Below, piece by piece: positions 27,875 to 39,205 of a stretch of DNA of 64,000 nucleotides (positions within the stretch are counted from its first letter, which is position 1; every line of letters starts with the position of its first letter). The stretch comes from Kordiimonas marina. Its GTDB lineage: Bacteria > Pseudomonadota > Alphaproteobacteria > Sphingomonadales > Kordiimonadaceae. Below the pieces are notes generated by a model. The model was not told the DNA's origin. It saw only the letters and a list, made by a program, of their open reading frames with translations, and did not search any database. Location of the stretch: positions 186,001 through 250,000 of the forward strand of contig NZ_JAINDF010000003.1 in assembly GCF_023006325.1 (NCBI RefSeq). The letters run 5' to 3'. The position numbers and the translations under genes are program-made.

Positions 27875-27909
27875 AAAAAATAGGTTGGCCCTATGGGCAA
27901 AAGGGCCAA
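27875..27909 (-). terminator. Terminator of aspS
   Basis: A hairpin TTGGCCC / GGGCCAA (27885-27909) followed on the minus strand by ACCTATTTTTTAG. A second, stronger 11-bp hairpin AAGATGGGGCC / GGCCCCATCTT (27915-27941) lies directly behind the aspS stop codon but has no clean T run. The two together make a tandem terminator. Confidence 0.75.
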
Positions 27910-27942
27910 TTGGCAAGATGGGGCCGCTTGGGCCCCATCTTA

Positions 27943-29730
27943 TCACTCGGACTTTTCTTTCTTCGGCGGCTCGACGCAGCGGATATGAAGCTCGCGGAGC
28001 TGCTTTGGCGTCACCTCGGCGGGCGCGCCCATCATCAGGTCTTCGGCCTTCTGGTTCATCGGGAACAGGATAACCTCCCGGATGTTCGGCTCATCGGCGA
28101 GCAGCATGACCATCCGGTCAACCCCCGGCGCGAGGCCACCGTGCGGCGGTGCACCATATTTAAAGGCGTTGAGCATACCGCCGAATTCGGTCTCAACCGT
28201 CTCTTCATCATAGCCCGCGATACCGAAGGCCTTGATCATGATGTCCGGACGGTGGTTCCGGATAGCACCCGAGGACAGCTCAATCCCGTTACAGACGATG
28301 TCATACTGGTACGCGAGAACATCCAGCGGATCCTGCGTTTCCAGCGCTTCCATACCGCCCTGCGGCATGGAGAACGGGTTGTGCGAGAAGTCGATCTTCT
28401 TCTCATCCTCATTATACTCAAACATCGGGTAATCGACGATCCAGCAGAACTTGAACTCGTCATCCGAGATCAGGTTCAGATCCTCACCGACTTTGGTCCG
28501 GGCGAGGCCAGCCAATTTGGCGGCACCGGCTTCCTTGTCACAGGCGAAGAAGACACCGTCGTTGGGCTCAAGACCAAGCTGGTCAATAAGCTGCTGAACG
28601 CGTTCTTCACCCAGGTTCTTGGCGATCGGGCCACCGCCGACACCGTCCTTGAAGTTGGTGTAGCCGAGACCGGCATAACCTTCCCGTTTGGCCCAGTCGT
28701 TGGTCTTATCGAAGAAGGAACGCGGCAGCGCACCGGCACCCGGTGCCGGAATTGCGCGCACAACGGCGCCATTTTCGATCATGCCTGCGAAAATACCAAA
28801 GCCTGAGCCACGGAAGATTTCCGTCACATCCTGAATTTCGATCGGGTTCCGAAGGTCCGGCTTATCGTTGCCGTACTTCAGCATCGATTCCTTGAACGGA
28901 ATGCGCGGGAACGGGGCTTCCGTGATCTTCTTCTCGGAGAATTCCTTGAACACACCGACAAGTACCGGCTCGATGGCGTTGAAGACGTCATCTTGGGTCA
29001 CGAAGCTCATTTCAACATCGAGCTGGTAGAATTCGCCCGGGCTACGGTCAGCGCGGGCATCTTCATCGCGGAAGCACGGTGCGATCTGGAAGTAGCGGTC
29101 GAAGCCCGACACCATGATCAGCTGCTTGAACTGCTGCGGCGCCTGCGGCAGGGCGTAGAATTTGCCCGGATGCTGGCGAGCCGGCACCAGGAAGTCACGC
29201 GCGCCTTCAGGCGACGACGCGGTCAGGATCGGCGTCTGGAACTCAGTAAAGTTCTGTTCAACCATACGGCGGCGCAAGCTGTTGATCACACCAGAACGCA
29301 GAAGGATGTTCTTGTGCAGACGTTCGCGGCGCAGGTCCAGGAAGCGGTACTTGAGGCGAATGTCCTCCGGGTACTCGGTGTCGCCGAAAACAGGCATCGG
29401 CAGCTCACCGGCGGCCGACAGAACTTCGAGCTCAGTGATATAGACCTCAACTTCACCCGTCGGCAGGTCTTTGTTGACCGTATCCTCGGTCCGGGCTTTC
29501 ACCTTGCCGTCAACCCGGATCACGCTTTCCGCGCGAACGGCTTCTGCTGCGGCAAAGGCCGGGCTATCGACATCGAACACACACTGGGTCATGCCATAGT
29601 TATCGCGGAGGTCGATGAACAGGAGACCGCCGTGGTCGCGTTTCCGGTGAACCCACCCCGAAAGGCGGACGGTATCACCGACGTTGGAATGGCGAAGGTC
29701 GTTACAGGTGTGAGAACGATATGCGTGCAT
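27943..29730 (-). CDS. aspS: Aspartate--tRNA ligase
   Basis: Class II aminoacyl-tRNA synthetase, 595 residues, bacterial AspRS with the insertion GAD domain. N-terminal OB-fold with '[20 protein letters not shown]'; class II motif 2 '[20 protein letters not shown]'; motif 3 '[13 protein letters not shown]'. Whether it is the tRNA-Asn-misaminoacylating type is not decided here. Start ATG supported by GTAGGACACC. Divergent from rnd. Confidence 0.98.
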   Translation of the reverse strand: MHAYRSHTCNDLRHSNVGDTVRLSGWVHRKRDHGGLLFIDLRDNYGMTQCVFDVDSPAFAAAEAVRAESVIRVDGKVKARTEDTVNKDLPTGEVEVYITELEVLSAAGELPMPVFGDTEYPEDIRLKYRFLDLRRERLHKNILLRSGVINSLRRRMVEQNFTEFQTPILTASSPEGARDFLVPARQHPGKFYALPQAPQQFKQLIMVSGFDRYFQIAPCFRDEDARADRSPGEFYQLDVEMSFVTQDDVFNAIEPVLVGVFKEFSEKKITEAPFPRIPFKESMLKYGNDKPDLRNPIEIQDVTEIFRGSGFGIFAGMIENGAVVRAIPAPGAGALPRSFFDKTNDWAKREGYAGLGYTNFKDGVGGGPIAKNLGEERVQQLIDQLGLEPNDGVFFACDKEAGAAKLAGLARTKVGEDLNLISDDEFKFCWIVDYPMFEYNEDEKKIDFSHNPFSMPQGGMEALETQDPLDVLAYQYDIVCNGIELSSGAIRNHRPDIMIKAFGIAGYDEETVETEFGGMLNAFKYGAPPHGGLAPGVDRMVMLLADEPNIREVILFPMNQKAEDLMMGAPAEVTPKQLRELHIRCVEPPKKEKSE

Positions 29731-29925
29731 GGTGTCCTACATTTTTTATGTCGTTTGCAGCGAAAATTCGCTGCCGTTCAAAGCGATTGAAGTCGCTATA
29801 TTTTGCCGGGGAAAAGCGCATGAAAGGCATCGATTGTCAAGACCGGGGTGCCGTTATACAACAGAAAGGGTGACGACCGCACCTTCCTTGTGTATTAGAT
29901 GCCGGAAACAAGGACGGAATTTTAC

Positions 29926-31092
29926 ATGCATCCCATAACACGGACGGAGGACCTAGAGGTCCTGTGCCAGCGCCTGAAGAAGGCCAGTTTTGTTACAGTC
30001 GACACCGAATTCCTGCGCGACAACACCTATTATCCAAAACTTTGTCTTGTCCAGGTTGCGGATGACGAGGATGCGCACGCCATTGATCCGCTTGCCGAAG
30101 GCATAGACCTGCAACCCTTGTTTGACCTGCTTGCGGACCAAAATGTCCTCAAGGTCATGCACGCGTGCCGGCAGGATATGGAAATTTTCGCGCTGATGAT
30201 GGACACCCTGCCCGCACCGATTTTCGATACCCAGGTCGCGGCCATGGTTTGCGGCTTCGGCGATTCGGTCGGATATGAGACTCTGGTGACCAAAATCACC
30301 AAAAAACCGCTCGATAAATCCGCCCGCTATACCGACTGGTCCAAACGCCCGCTTTCCGACACGCAGCTTCACTATGCGCTCGGCGACGTGACCTACCTCA
30401 GGGACATCTACCGCCACCTGGATGCCGAGCTGACCGATACCGGCCGCCGGTCCTGGGTTGAAGAGGAAATGGCTGTGCTGCGTGATCCCGGTCTCTACCG
30501 CGTGGAGCCCGAAGATGCATGGCTGCGTCTGAAGGTACGCACCAACAAGCCGCGCTTCCTGGGGCTTCTGAAGGAGCTGGCCGCTTGGCGTGAACGTCAG
30601 GCTCAGGAGCGTGACCTGCCCCGCAACCGGGTCGCCAAAGACGAAACTCTGTTCGAGATTGCCGCACATCCCCCCAAGGATGAAACCGCGGTGGACCGCA
30701 TTCGCGGCATTCCCAAAGGCTTCAGCCGATCCCGCGCAGGCAAAAGCCTGCTGCAGGCTATCGAGGCCGGCTTGGAAATCCCGGAGGACGACCTGCCGCA
30801 TGTGGCCCGCGCCAAGCCGCGTCCAGCAACGCCGCCGATGGCGGATCTGTTGAAGGTTCTTCTCAAGATCAAATGCCAGGAAGCCAAGGTAGCCCCCAGG
30901 ATGGTCGCCAACGCGCACGATATCGAAAGCTGGGCCGCCGAGCCTGACAAGGTCGATATTGCCGCACTCCATGGCTGGCGCCGGGAAATTTTCGGTGCCG
31001 ATGCCCTCAAGCTGATGGCTGGTACCCTGGCGCTGACCGCCCACAAGGGCGATATCGATGTCGTGGAACTGGAAGAAGACGCAGCCGACTAG
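29926..31092 (+). CDS. rnd: Ribonuclease D
   Basis: 3'-5' exoribonuclease of tRNA and other RNA maturation, 388 residues. The DEDD exonuclease sites are seen as 'VTVDTEFLRDNTYYP' (Asp, Glu), 'VMHACRQDMEIF' (Asp) and YALGDVTYLRD (Asp and Tyr), followed by an HRDC domain (about 205-285). ATG at 29926 is chosen because AAGGACGG lies eight bases upstream. Stands alone between aspS (divergent) and ppx (convergent). Confidence 0.95.
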   Translation: MHPITRTEDLEVLCQRLKKASFVTVDTEFLRDNTYYPKLCLVQVADDEDAHAIDPLAEGIDLQPLFDLLADQNVLKVMHACRQDMEIFALMMDTLPAPIFDTQVAAMVCGFGDSVGYETLVTKITKKPLDKSARYTDWSKRPLSDTQLHYALGDVTYLRDIYRHLDAELTDTGRRSWVEEEMAVLRDPGLYRVEPEDAWLRLKVRTNKPRFLGLLKELAAWRERQAQERDLPRNRVAKDETLFEIAAHPPKDETAVDRIRGIPKGFSRSRAGKSLLQAIEAGLEIPEDDLPHVARAKPRPATPPMADLLKVLLKIKCQEAKVAPRMVANAHDIESWAAEPDKVDIAALHGWRREIFGADALKLMAGTLALTAHKGDIDVVELEEDAAD

Positions 31093-31114
31093 GCTTCATA
31101 TGCCCTACTATTAG

Positions 31115-31152
31115 AAAAAGGCGACCCACTTATGTGGCGTCGCCTTTTCTTT
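31115..31152. terminator. Bidirectional terminator between rnd and ppx
   Basis: A long stem: AAAAGGCGAC pairs with GTCGCCTTTT, with inner CCAC/GTGG pairs and a TTAT loop, and poly-A on one side and TTTTCTTTT on the other. It serves the convergent genes rnd and ppx. Confidence 0.92.
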
Positions 31153-31196
31153 TACTGGGTAGAATGCCTCACGGCACCGAAGTGCGCTCTTCCCCG

Positions 31197-32702
31197 CTAG
31201 TCAGCCGGGATAAATTCGATCGTCGCCTTCTTGCCCATAAGCTGCGCCAAGGCTTCGATCCGCTTCATGACAACATCGTTGGCGATATCCTGGTACGCTT
31301 TGGGTATGCCCAAAAACAGCTTACTTTTGCTGACACGCAGGCGGCTGACTGTCAGCGCGGCCACCGCACCGCCGGACAGGCGCTGGGCGAGCCGGAGCGC
31401 CGCCCCCATCAGCCGGGCCTCCATGATATCGTTGATGCTCAGAAGCGGTAGGATATGCGCGATATGGTCGGAATCGACCGGGGCGCCATATGACTGGTTA
31501 AGTGCAACAGCGAGATACGCCCGGTCCCTGTGGCTCACTCCGACAAAGTTGCCATGCAGGACAGCCTCCACCGCTTTCTCCGCCCGGAAATCCGGATGAC
31601 CACGCCAGGCGATGTCCCCCAGGAGCGACAGTGCCCGATGGAGTCGGATCGTCCGGGCAGCTTCCTGCACCCGCACTGAGAATAGGGGACGCGTCCAATC
31701 ATAGATCAAATCCGCATGTTCGGCGAAACGGCAGCGTTCATCCGCAAGGACACGGCAGCTGAACAGGAACGGGTCCATGGCGCGGATGTCACTCTCAAGC
31801 GCGTCGAAAATCAACCCTTCCCGCAAGCCATAGGAGGAAACGACCGCAGCTTTAGCCTTCATGCCGCTCAGCACTTCACTGAGGACAATCGCCGCCACCG
31901 GCAGGACGTCCCGCCGGCGTTGCGGCAGATAACTGCCGAAGGGGATATCTTCAGGCCGGAGACAACTGATGCGGTGGCAGTAATTGACAAGCTCTGTCTT
32001 CGAGCTTCGGAAGCCATGCAGGATCGGCAGCGGGTTCGATTTTTCACGCATCATCAATTTGATGATGTTCCGCCAGGCGCCACCAACCAGGTAAAGCGCC
32101 TGTCCTTCACACTCCCGGAGCCAGGGAATCGTGGCAAAAAGCTCACGCAAATGCCTGATGATTTTGTTGCGTTTCGTGCCGAACTGGCTCATCAGCCTGA
32201 GCGGGCCAAACGGCAGGCTCACCGTATCCAGGACCTGACCATTTTCCACGCGGGAAAGCTCAAGCGAGCCACCGCCGAGGTCACCGACGATTCCGCGCGC
32301 GGTCGGTTCCCCCGACAGGACCCCCATGGCCGCCAGACGGCCTTCTTCCTCACCCGGAATGACTTGGATATCGAGGTCGCACTCATCTTTCACCTGCGCC
32401 ACAAAATCCGGGCCGTTTTCCGCGTCTCTTACGGCTGCCGTCGCGACGCAGTGGATTTCGGAAACACCCATCTGCTCACAGAGCGCCCGAAAGCGGCGCA
32501 AGGTGCTAATGGCCTGGGCCACGGCGTCATCGGCCATACGGCCGGTCTTACCGACCTCTGCCCCCAAGCCGCACATGATTTTTTCATTGAAGATACTGTC
32601 CGGAACGCGCTCGCGGCCGGAGAACACCACCAGGCGGACCGAGTTGGAGCCGATGTCAACGACGGCAAGATATCGGTCAGCAGCACGGCTGGCTTCAAAC
32701 AT
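31197..32702 (-). CDS. ppx: Exopolyphosphatase (Ppx/GppA family)
   Basis: Degrades polyphosphate, or hydrolyses pppGpp in GppA-type members, 501 residues. The actin-like nucleotide-binding domain has 'AVVDIGSNSVRLVVF' at the N-terminus and 'VGDLGGGSLELSRVENGQV', the standard phosphate loops. The C-terminal HD-like region is present. It follows ppk by nine bases on the same strand, forming a synthesis/degradation pair for polyphosphate. Ppx versus GppA cannot be decided from sequence alone; context with ppk favours Ppx. Confidence 0.93.
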   Translation of the reverse strand: MFEASRAADRYLAVVDIGSNSVRLVVFSGRERVPDSIFNEKIMCGLGAEVGKTGRMADDAVAQAISTLRRFRALCEQMGVSEIHCVATAAVRDAENGPDFVAQVKDECDLDIQVIPGEEEGRLAAMGVLSGEPTARGIVGDLGGGSLELSRVENGQVLDTVSLPFGPLRLMSQFGTKRNKIIRHLRELFATIPWLRECEGQALYLVGGAWRNIIKLMMREKSNPLPILHGFRSSKTELVNYCHRISCLRPEDIPFGSYLPQRRRDVLPVAAIVLSEVLSGMKAKAAVVSSYGLREGLIFDALESDIRAMDPFLFSCRVLADERCRFAEHADLIYDWTRPLFSVRVQEAARTIRLHRALSLLGDIAWRGHPDFRAEKAVEAVLHGNFVGVSHRDRAYLAVALNQSYGAPVDSDHIAHILPLLSINDIMEARLMGAALRLAQRLSGGAVAALTVSRLRVSKSKLFLGIPKAYQDIANDVVMKRIEALAQLMGKKATIEFIPAD

Positions 32703-32711
32703 ACATAAATC

Positions 32712-34952
32712 CTAGTCCTCGATACCATAATCGATCAGCGGGGCGATCATCGTCTCCTCACCGAGCGCAGTGCCCCGCCCGGAAAGCGAAGCGTTGGTCA
32801 TGAAATAATGGTGCGCGCAGAATTCTTCTTCGCCTTCGGCTGGATGCAGACGGGTATATTCACCCTCCGGTCCCATTTTCCAACATTGCACATTATCGCG
32901 CATGTTGGCGGCCATAACCTGCCCCATGATCTGGTCTCGCACGGTCGGGTTCTCGATCGGCACCAGCGTTTCCACCCGGCGGTCGAAATTCCGTGGCATC
33001 CAGTCGGCAGAGGAAATGAATACCTTGGCATGGCGCGAAGGCAGCGAATGCCCATTCCCGAAACAGCAAATACGGGCATGCTCCAGGAACCGCCCGACAA
33101 TGGACCGCACGCGGATATTGTCGCTGAGCCCCGGCACCTTGGGCCTGAGCGTACAGATACCGCGGACAACCAAGTCAACCTGCACGCCATTCATCGAAGC
33201 CTCATAGAGCTTATCGATGATTTTGGGGTCCAGAAGCGAATTCAGTTTCACCCATATGGACCCGGGCCGCCCTGCCCGCGCGAATTCAATTTCCTTCTCG
33301 ATCAGTTTGATCAGCTGATCCCGCAGCATGAAGGGCGACAGGATCAGTTTCTCGACGCCGACAGGCTCCACATACCCAGTCAGATAGTTGAACATCTTGT
33401 TGGTGTCGCGCGCCAGCGCCGGGTCCGCCGTGAAGAAGGACAGATCGGTATAAATACGCGCGGTGATCGGATGGTAGTTGCCGGTGCCGAAATGCATGTA
33501 GCTCTTGAGCTTGCCATTTTCGCGCCGCACCACCATCGAGACCTTGGCGTGGGTCTTCAGGTCGATAAAGCCGAACACCACATGCACCCCCGCGCGTTCC
33601 AGGTCCCGCGCCCATTTGATATTCTGTTCCTCATCGAAACGGGCCTTCAGTTCCACCACGGCCGTGACGGACTTGCCCGCTTCCGCCGCTTCGATAAGCG
33701 CGCTGATGATCAGCGACTGGGAACCCGCACGGTACAGCGTCTGCTTGATCGCCAGTACATCGGGGTCGCGCGCGGCCTGCCTGAGAAACTGGTGGACCAC
33801 GTCAAATGATTCATACGGGTGATGGACGACAAAATCCTTCGCGGCAATCGCCTTGAAGATGTCGCCACCGAAGTCCCGCACCCGTTCCGGATAGCGCGGG
33901 TTATACGGCTTGAACTTTAGCGCCGGGAAATCGTCGATGATCAGCTGTTCGGTCTCATTGATGCCGAGAATACCATCAACCAGCATAACTGTATCGGGAT
34001 CGGCGCCGCTGCGGTTGATCACCAGGTTCCGCAAGGATTTCGGCATTGCCTGGTCGATCTTCAGGCGGATGACACGGCCCCGCCTCCGGCGTTTGAGCGC
34101 GCTTTCGAACACGCGCACCAGGTCTTCGGCCTCTTCCTCGATCTCGATATCGCTGTCACGCACGATCCGGAATACACCAGATGCTTCAACGTGGTAGCCA
34201 GGGAAGAGCTGGTCGAGAAAGAGTTCGAGGATGCGTTCCAGCGAAATGAAGCGCACCACTTTGTCACCTGGCAGGCGAATGAAACGTTGCACATGGTGCG
34301 GCACCGGCAGAAGCGCCACCATCTCACGCCCATCATTCTTGCGCGTCAGCGACAAGGCCATGGTGAAGCCCAGGTTCGGGATGAAGGGGAACGGGTGCGC
34401 CGGGTCAACCGCGATCGGCGTCAGCATCGGGAAGATATTCTCGAGGAAATAGGTCTCGATCCAGGCGCGGTCCTTCTTGGAAACCTCATGTTTTTCCAGG
34501 ACGACGATATTGTTTTCGCGCATTTCAGTTTTCAGCTTGGCCCAGACCTGCTGCTGCTGGTCCATCAGCTTTTCAGCCAGGGTATTGACCCGCTCCAACT
34601 GTTGCATCGGCGACAGTCCGTCGTCCGACTGCACATCCAGCTTCATTTCAGCCTGACCGCGCAAGCCGGCCACACGGACCATATAGAATTCGTCCAGGTT
34701 ATTCCCGGAAATGGACAGGAAGCGCAGGCGTTCCAGAAGCGGATGACGCATATTCTCCGCTTCTTCCAGCACACGCATGTTGAAATGCAGCCAATTCAGC
34801 TCCCGGTTCAGATACTTGGCGGGATTGGGCATCGCCTTGATCTTGGAGACAATCGCCTTGCGGGTCGGCAGCGCCGGCTTACTGTCTTCGGCATGGTGCA
34901 CAGGGGCGTTCGCGTCGCCCGCCTGTACCTGCACGTGATCACCATCCGCCAT
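32712..34952 (-). CDS. ppk: Polyphosphate kinase 1
   Basis: Makes polyphosphate from ATP. 746 residues with N, head and two phospholipase-D-like catalytic domains. The autophosphorylated histidine region is visible as [10 protein letters not shown] with '[19 protein letters not shown]', and the second His region as '[19 protein letters not shown]'. Start: an ATG at 34950-34952 with GGAG six bases upstream is preferred to a TTG at 35006, which would give 764 residues with a low-complexity head. Downstream of hdaA on the same strand. Confidence 0.96.
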   Translation of the reverse strand: MADGDHVQVQAGDANAPVHHAEDSKPALPTRKAIVSKIKAMPNPAKYLNRELNWLHFNMRVLEEAENMRHPLLERLRFLSISGNNLDEFYMVRVAGLRGQAEMKLDVQSDDGLSPMQQLERVNTLAEKLMDQQQQVWAKLKTEMRENNIVVLEKHEVSKKDRAWIETYFLENIFPMLTPIAVDPAHPFPFIPNLGFTMALSLTRKNDGREMVALLPVPHHVQRFIRLPGDKVVRFISLERILELFLDQLFPGYHVEASGVFRIVRDSDIEIEEEAEDLVRVFESALKRRRRGRVIRLKIDQAMPKSLRNLVINRSGADPDTVMLVDGILGINETEQLIIDDFPALKFKPYNPRYPERVRDFGGDIFKAIAAKDFVVHHPYESFDVVHQFLRQAARDPDVLAIKQTLYRAGSQSLIISALIEAAEAGKSVTAVVELKARFDEEQNIKWARDLERAGVHVVFGFIDLKTHAKVSMVVRRENGKLKSYMHFGTGNYHPITARIYTDLSFFTADPALARDTNKMFNYLTGYVEPVGVEKLILSPFMLRDQLIKLIEKEIEFARAGRPGSIWVKLNSLLDPKIIDKLYEASMNGVQVDLVVRGICTLRPKVPGLSDNIRVRSIVGRFLEHARICCFGNGHSLPSRHAKVFISSADWMPRNFDRRVETLVPIENPTVRDQIMGQVMAANMRDNVQCWKMGPEGEYTRLHPAEGEEEFCAHHYFMTNASLSGRGTALGEETMIAPLIDYGIED

Positions 34953-35006
34953 CTGTTGCTCCGTCATTTGGTCTAAAAGCCCTGAGTTACCGGGGAATTG
35001 TTGCAA

Positions 35007-35672
35007 TTATCGGTCCGAAAGCTCTTCAAGGCAAGTTCTGGCCAAGGCCTTCGTGATCTTGCGCTTGCCAGCCAGGGAACGCTCATCCATGAGCGCCACC
35101 AAGGCCCGTACGGCCGCAAACGACCGCTCCACCCGTGGCAAAAGATAATCTATCACAGGAAGGTCTACTTGTAATTGTCTGTCAGAAAACAATTTTATAA
35201 ACAGCGCCATAAGAAGTTTGTCGTCGGGAGACTGGATTTCCGCGACCGGCAACGTCGCCAAGCGGGACCGTAAATCAGGCAAACTAAACGGCCATTTCGT
35301 CGGTGCCGTGCGGGCGGTCATCAGCACATAACCGCCGGTTTCCCGCGTCCAATTATATAGATGGAACAGGGTCGCCGCGTCATATGCGGCCTGGTCCGCG
35401 TCTTCCACGAGATAGGCCTGCCCTGGCTGAAGGTCATCCGGTGTGGCATCGACCGCCAGGGTTTGGGCCCCGGCGCGTGCGGCCCAGGCATGGCCCAAAT
35501 GGCTTTTTCCCGCCGCAGCAGGGCCCACAAGCGCCACCGCGTGCAAAGGCCAGTCAGGCCAGCTGTCGACAAGCGCCACGGCGGCTTCATTGGAGCTGGA
35601 GACGATAAAGTCCGCCATGTCATAGCTTGGCTCATGCGGTAGCTTGAGCGGAATTTGGTTGGTCACAGACAT
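35007..35672 (-). CDS. hdaA: DnaA-related regulatory inactivator HdaA
   Basis: A short AAA+ protein, 221 residues, homologous to DnaA domain III and Hda. Walker A is 'LVGPAAAGKSHLGHAW' near residue 49. With the DNA clamp it stimulates ATP hydrolysis on DnaA and so limits initiation; this is known for Caulobacter HdaA. Starts eight residues before a hydrophobic 'QIPLKLPHEPSYDMADFIV', a possible clamp-binding motif (QIPLKL). Position between perM and ppk is conserved in alphaproteobacteria. Confidence 0.9.
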   Translation of the reverse strand: MSVTNQIPLKLPHEPSYDMADFIVSSSNEAAVALVDSWPDWPLHAVALVGPAAAGKSHLGHAWAARAGAQTLAVDATPDDLQPGQAYLVEDADQAAYDAATLFHLYNWTRETGGYVLMTARTAPTKWPFSLPDLRSRLATLPVAEIQSPDDKLLMALFIKLFSDRQLQVDLPVIDYLLPRVERSFAAVRALVALMDERSLAGKRKITKALARTCLEELSDR

Positions 35673-35677
35673 CAGGC

Positions 35678-36769
35678 TCAGTCTTCCGCTTCCTCTTGTT
35701 CCGGTCCCTCAACAAGCGCCTTGGCTTCTTTGGGGCCGACGTAATGTTCGAGATAGCGTTCAATCCAGAAACGGACGAGAACCGCAATGGCCGCCGCCGC
35801 AGGCACCGCGATCAGCACGCCGACGAAGCCCATGACCTCACCGCCCGCGAAAACAGCGAACAAGACCCACACAGGGTGCAGACCGACCCGTCCGCCAACC
35901 AGGCGCGGCGTCAGGAACGAGCCTTCAATCGCTTGCACGATTACGAAAATCATGGCGACAAGCCCCAGGTGCATGGGGTCGAAACCCCACTGCCCGAAAG
36001 CCATCGCGACAGCGATGATGGCGGCGAACAGCGCCCCGACAAACGGCACAAAGGACATGATGCCCGCCAGAACCCCAAGCGCGATACCGGATTTGAGCCC
36101 CACGAGCGACCAGCCGGTGGCATAGAGCACGCCCATGGTGGTGCTGACGAGGATTTGTCCCCGCACGAAACCGGCGAGTACGGTATCGATCTTGCTCGCC
36201 TGCTCCCGGACGATGGGGGCGGCGGCAGGCGGCATCCAGCTGTCGATCTTCGCGACGAGCAAATCCCAGTCCCTGAGGAGATAAAAGGCCACGACCGGGG
36301 AGATCAGTACAAGGCTAAGCACGTTGAAAACCGCAAGCCCGCCGCTTAACAGCTTGCCTGCCGCGGCCTGCACTTCCGTCATCAGGTCGGAAGAGAAGCT
36401 GCCGAGCATACTGTCGACATCGCCCATGACATCGGGGCCCAGCTTGTCCGACACTGCCTGCAGCAGGTGGTTCAGCCACGGCCTGAGCCCAGCCAGCGTT
36501 TTCGGCAAGGTATGCGCGGCCGCACTGACCTGCGCCTCGATAACCGGCCAGAACGCGAGGACGACCCCAACGATAGTCATGAAGAACAAGGCGATAACGA
36601 GAGCCGCCGCCAAACCGCGCGACACCTTGCGTGCCTCAAGCCTGTCGGCGAGCGGGTCGAGGAAATAGGCCACGGCGAGGCCCGCCATAAACGGCAGCAG
36701 GATTCCGCGTGTGAGATAGAAAAACAGCGCCGTCACGGCAATCGTGCCAGCCCATACCCATCTGTTCAT
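35678..36769 (-). CDS. PerM-like AI-2E family transporter
   Basis: Multi-helix inner-membrane protein of 363 residues with eight or so predicted segments, beginning 'WAGTIAVTALFFYLTRGIL'. The family pattern 'GVLAGIMSFVPFVGALFAA' and 'FVIVQAIEGSFLTPRLVGGR' is the AI-2E/PerM signature. These proteins are putative transporters or permease-like; in this context (next to hdaA and DUF2066) the role is unknown. RBS GAGGGGGAGTT upstream. Five bases before hdaA. Confidence 0.92.
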   Translation of the reverse strand: MNRWVWAGTIAVTALFFYLTRGILLPFMAGLAVAYFLDPLADRLEARKVSRGLAAALVIALFFMTIVGVVLAFWPVIEAQVSAAAHTLPKTLAGLRPWLNHLLQAVSDKLGPDVMGDVDSMLGSFSSDLMTEVQAAAGKLLSGGLAVFNVLSLVLISPVVAFYLLRDWDLLVAKIDSWMPPAAAPIVREQASKIDTVLAGFVRGQILVSTTMGVLYATGWSLVGLKSGIALGVLAGIMSFVPFVGALFAAIIAVAMAFGQWGFDPMHLGLVAMIFVIVQAIEGSFLTPRLVGGRVGLHPVWVLFAVFAGGEVMGFVGVLIAVPAAAAIAVLVRFWIERYLEHYVGPKEAKALVEGPEQEEAED

Positions 36770-36808
36770 AACTCCCCCTCCTCTATTCTTCCGCCATGCG
36801 GTCCCGGC

Positions 36809-37942
36809 CTATTTGTCGGTGAGCGCGGCATGCGGCTCCAGAAGCCTGTCCTCGCCATACGGCACCAGGCTAAGCCCGGCATAGCGAAGTGCCATGGTAA
36901 GCTGGTCTTCCCGCCCGTTATAGCGCAGATGAATGCGGCTGAGCGGCAGGCTCAGCTCATCGATGCTATAGCCCTCAATCAGCGCGACGGACTTCAGTTT
37001 CGCTTCCACCGTGTTCAGGTCAGCCAGCGATCGGGTCGGCACCAGCACGGTCATTTCCCCGCCAGTGCTGGTATCGACCAAAAGCTGGGCGCGCCAGGCG
37101 CTGTCGTTGGCATCCAGAACCCGTTCATACATGGCGGTAAGTGCCGCACTTTCGTCCGCAGCGCCTGTTATGTCGCCTTCCCCGGAAAAATCCCCTTCAG
37201 TGGAATGGAACCGGTAATGCAGGACACCGTCTTCATACCGGGAAAAAATCATCAAGGCTGCCTGAACCTGATACCGCGCCGCCATTTTGCGGGCCGCGTC
37301 TGTATCAAAGTCTTTCACTTCCTCATAGCTAATCGCCAGCCGTTCGCGCACATCGCCATAGGGAAACACATAGTGGCGAATCCGGTTCACCCAGTCGACA
37401 GCCTTGCGGCCTGCGGCCATCGCCGGGTCCTCTTCCCACAGAAAGTGGCTGAGACCGCGGGCATGGGCGTGCAGCACCAGAATGCCACCGCCGGTCCCCA
37501 GCACGTGCGGGACATGATACTGCGCAAAATAAGCGCTCACCCGCTGCGGTTCGAACCGGATGTTGAGCGTGGCGATATAGCGGCGGGAGGAAGACTGTTC
37601 GTCCACCACTTCAATCCCGCTTACCAGCGCTTCACGTTCGGTTTCGGACAGCTCCGGCAGTTTGGCGCGGCCTTCCGCCTGCGTCAGCTTGCCCAGAAGC
37701 TTGTTGTAGGCGATATTTTCCGCCTTCTTGAGCGCGACCTGACGGGCGAGCGCCGCGCTCGTCGCGGTCTCATCCACATGGACATCCTGGATCGTGAACA
37801 GCCGGTCGAGCGGGTCTTCACCGGGTACAGGCGCATCATCGGCGCGCGCGGGAAGCATTCCCAGCGCTGCAGGCAACAGAATCAGCAGCGCAAAAACCAC
37901 AGCGGCGCCTAAAAGCCCGTTATTTGCCAATCGTTTGTGCAT
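36809..37942 (-). CDS. DUF2066 domain-containing exported protein
   Basis: A 377-residue secreted protein with a hydrophobic leader (about residues 10-35) and 'LFTIQDVHVDETATSAALARQ' at the start of the DUF2066 domain. The gene is 40 bp upstream of the PerM-like gene and is divergent from purM, an arrangement common in alphaproteobacteria. The function of the family is unknown. Confidence 0.87.
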   Translation of the reverse strand: MHKRLANNGLLGAAVVFALLILLPAALGMLPARADDAPVPGEDPLDRLFTIQDVHVDETATSAALARQVALKKAENIAYNKLLGKLTQAEGRAKLPELSETEREALVSGIEVVDEQSSSRRYIATLNIRFEPQRVSAYFAQYHVPHVLGTGGGILVLHAHARGLSHFLWEEDPAMAAGRKAVDWVNRIRHYVFPYGDVRERLAISYEEVKDFDTDAARKMAARYQVQAALMIFSRYEDGVLHYRFHSTEGDFSGEGDITGAADESAALTAMYERVLDANDSAWRAQLLVDTSTGGEMTVLVPTRSLADLNTVEAKLKSVALIEGYSIDELSLPLSRIHLRYNGREDQLTMALRYAGLSLVPYGEDRLLEPHAALTDK

Positions 37943-38078
37943 AAGCTCTTTTCTATCGGTTTCGGCGCCACTATAACGCCCTTGAGTTCAATTGCCAGCG
38001 CCCAGTAACCGCTTCGCAACCAGCGGCCTAAAGCCTGGCACCGGAATAAGCCCAAGTTGGGGCAGAACGGGTCGGATC

Positions 38079-39185
38079 GTGACGGACAATAAACAATCTT
38101 ATACCTACAAACAGGCTGGCGTGGACATCGACGCCGGTGAGGCGCTCGTCGAAAATATCAAGCCGCTGGCGGCCAGCACCAAGCGCTCCGGCGCGGATGC
38201 GGACCTTGGCGGCTTCGGTGGTCTTTTCGATCTGCGTGCCGCGGGCTTTCAGGACCCGATCCTCGTCGCCGCCAACGACGGGGTCGGCACCAAGCTCAAA
38301 GTCGCCATCGACGCCGGCATTCATGACACGGTCGGCATCGACCTTGTCGCCATGTGCGTGAACGACCTTGTGGTCCAGGGCGCTGAGCCGCTTCTGTTCC
38401 TCGACTATATGGCCACCGGCAAACTGGATGTCGCGCAGATGACCGACGTGGTCGCGGGTATCGCCGAAGGCTGCCGTCAGGCTGGCTGCGCGCTCATCGG
38501 CGGCGAAACCGCTGAAATGCCGGGCATGTACCAGGATGCCGACTATGACCTCGCCGGTTTTTCTGTCGGTGCTGCCGAACGCGGCACGCTGATCAACGGC
38601 TCGACCGTCGCTGAAGGTGACGTCCTGCTGGGCCTTGCCTCCAATGGCACCCATTCGAACGGTTACTCGCTCATCCGCCGCATCGTGAACGACAAGGGCC
38701 ATGATTACGCATCTGACGCGTCGTTCGCGCCCGGCCAGACGCTGGGCCAGGCCCTGCTGGCACCAACCAAAATCTATGTGAAAAGCAGCCTCGCCGCTGT
38801 GCGTGCGGGTACCGTGAAGGCACTGGCGCACATCACCGGTGGTGGCTTCGTCGAGAACGTCCCGCGGGTGATGCCCAAGGGTACGCTGGCTGAGATCGAC
38901 AGCAGCACCTGGGCCCTGCCCGGCGTGTTCGGCTGGCTCAAGGATGAAGGCAATGTCACCGCGGCTGAAATGTGCCGCACCTTCAACTGCGGCATCGGCA
39001 TGGTGGTTGTGGTGGCCCCCGAACATGCGGCCGAGGCCAAAGCCATCTTCGAAGAAGGCGGCGAAACCGTTTATGAGATTGGCCGCATCGTGAAAGGTGC
39101 TGGTAAGCCCAAGTGCCGCGTAACCGGCAAGGCCGGCACCTGGGGCGAAGACGCCGACTGGTCCGCCATCACCGCAGACGCCTGA
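38079..39185 (+). CDS. purM: Phosphoribosylformylglycinamidine cyclo-ligase
   Basis: Makes AIR in purine synthesis (step 5). 368 residues. '[19 protein letters not shown]' is the family opening, and '[14 protein letters not shown]' and '[11 protein letters not shown]' carry substrate and ATP contacts. GTG at 38079 is chosen because relatives start here (V-T-D-N-K...); an in-frame ATG further upstream would add 29 unrelated residues. It precedes purN by 20 bp. Confidence 0.96.
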   Translation: MTDNKQSYTYKQAGVDIDAGEALVENIKPLAASTKRSGADADLGGFGGLFDLRAAGFQDPILVAANDGVGTKLKVAIDAGIHDTVGIDLVAMCVNDLVVQGAEPLLFLDYMATGKLDVAQMTDVVAGIAEGCRQAGCALIGGETAEMPGMYQDADYDLAGFSVGAAERGTLINGSTVAEGDVLLGLASNGTHSNGYSLIRRIVNDKGHDYASDASFAPGQTLGQALLAPTKIYVKSSLAAVRAGTVKALAHITGGGFVENVPRVMPKGTLAEIDSSTWALPGVFGWLKDEGNVTAAEMCRTFNCGIGMVVVVAPEHAAEAKAIFEEGGETVYEIGRIVKGAGKPKCRVTGKAGTWGEDADWSAITADA

Positions 39186-39205
39186 GAAAGTTTAGGATAA
39201 TCCTT

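Noticed and set aside
29834-29860. TTGTCA ... TTATAC as a promoter for rnd.
   Set aside because: The spacer is only 14-15 bp, too short for a standard promoter.
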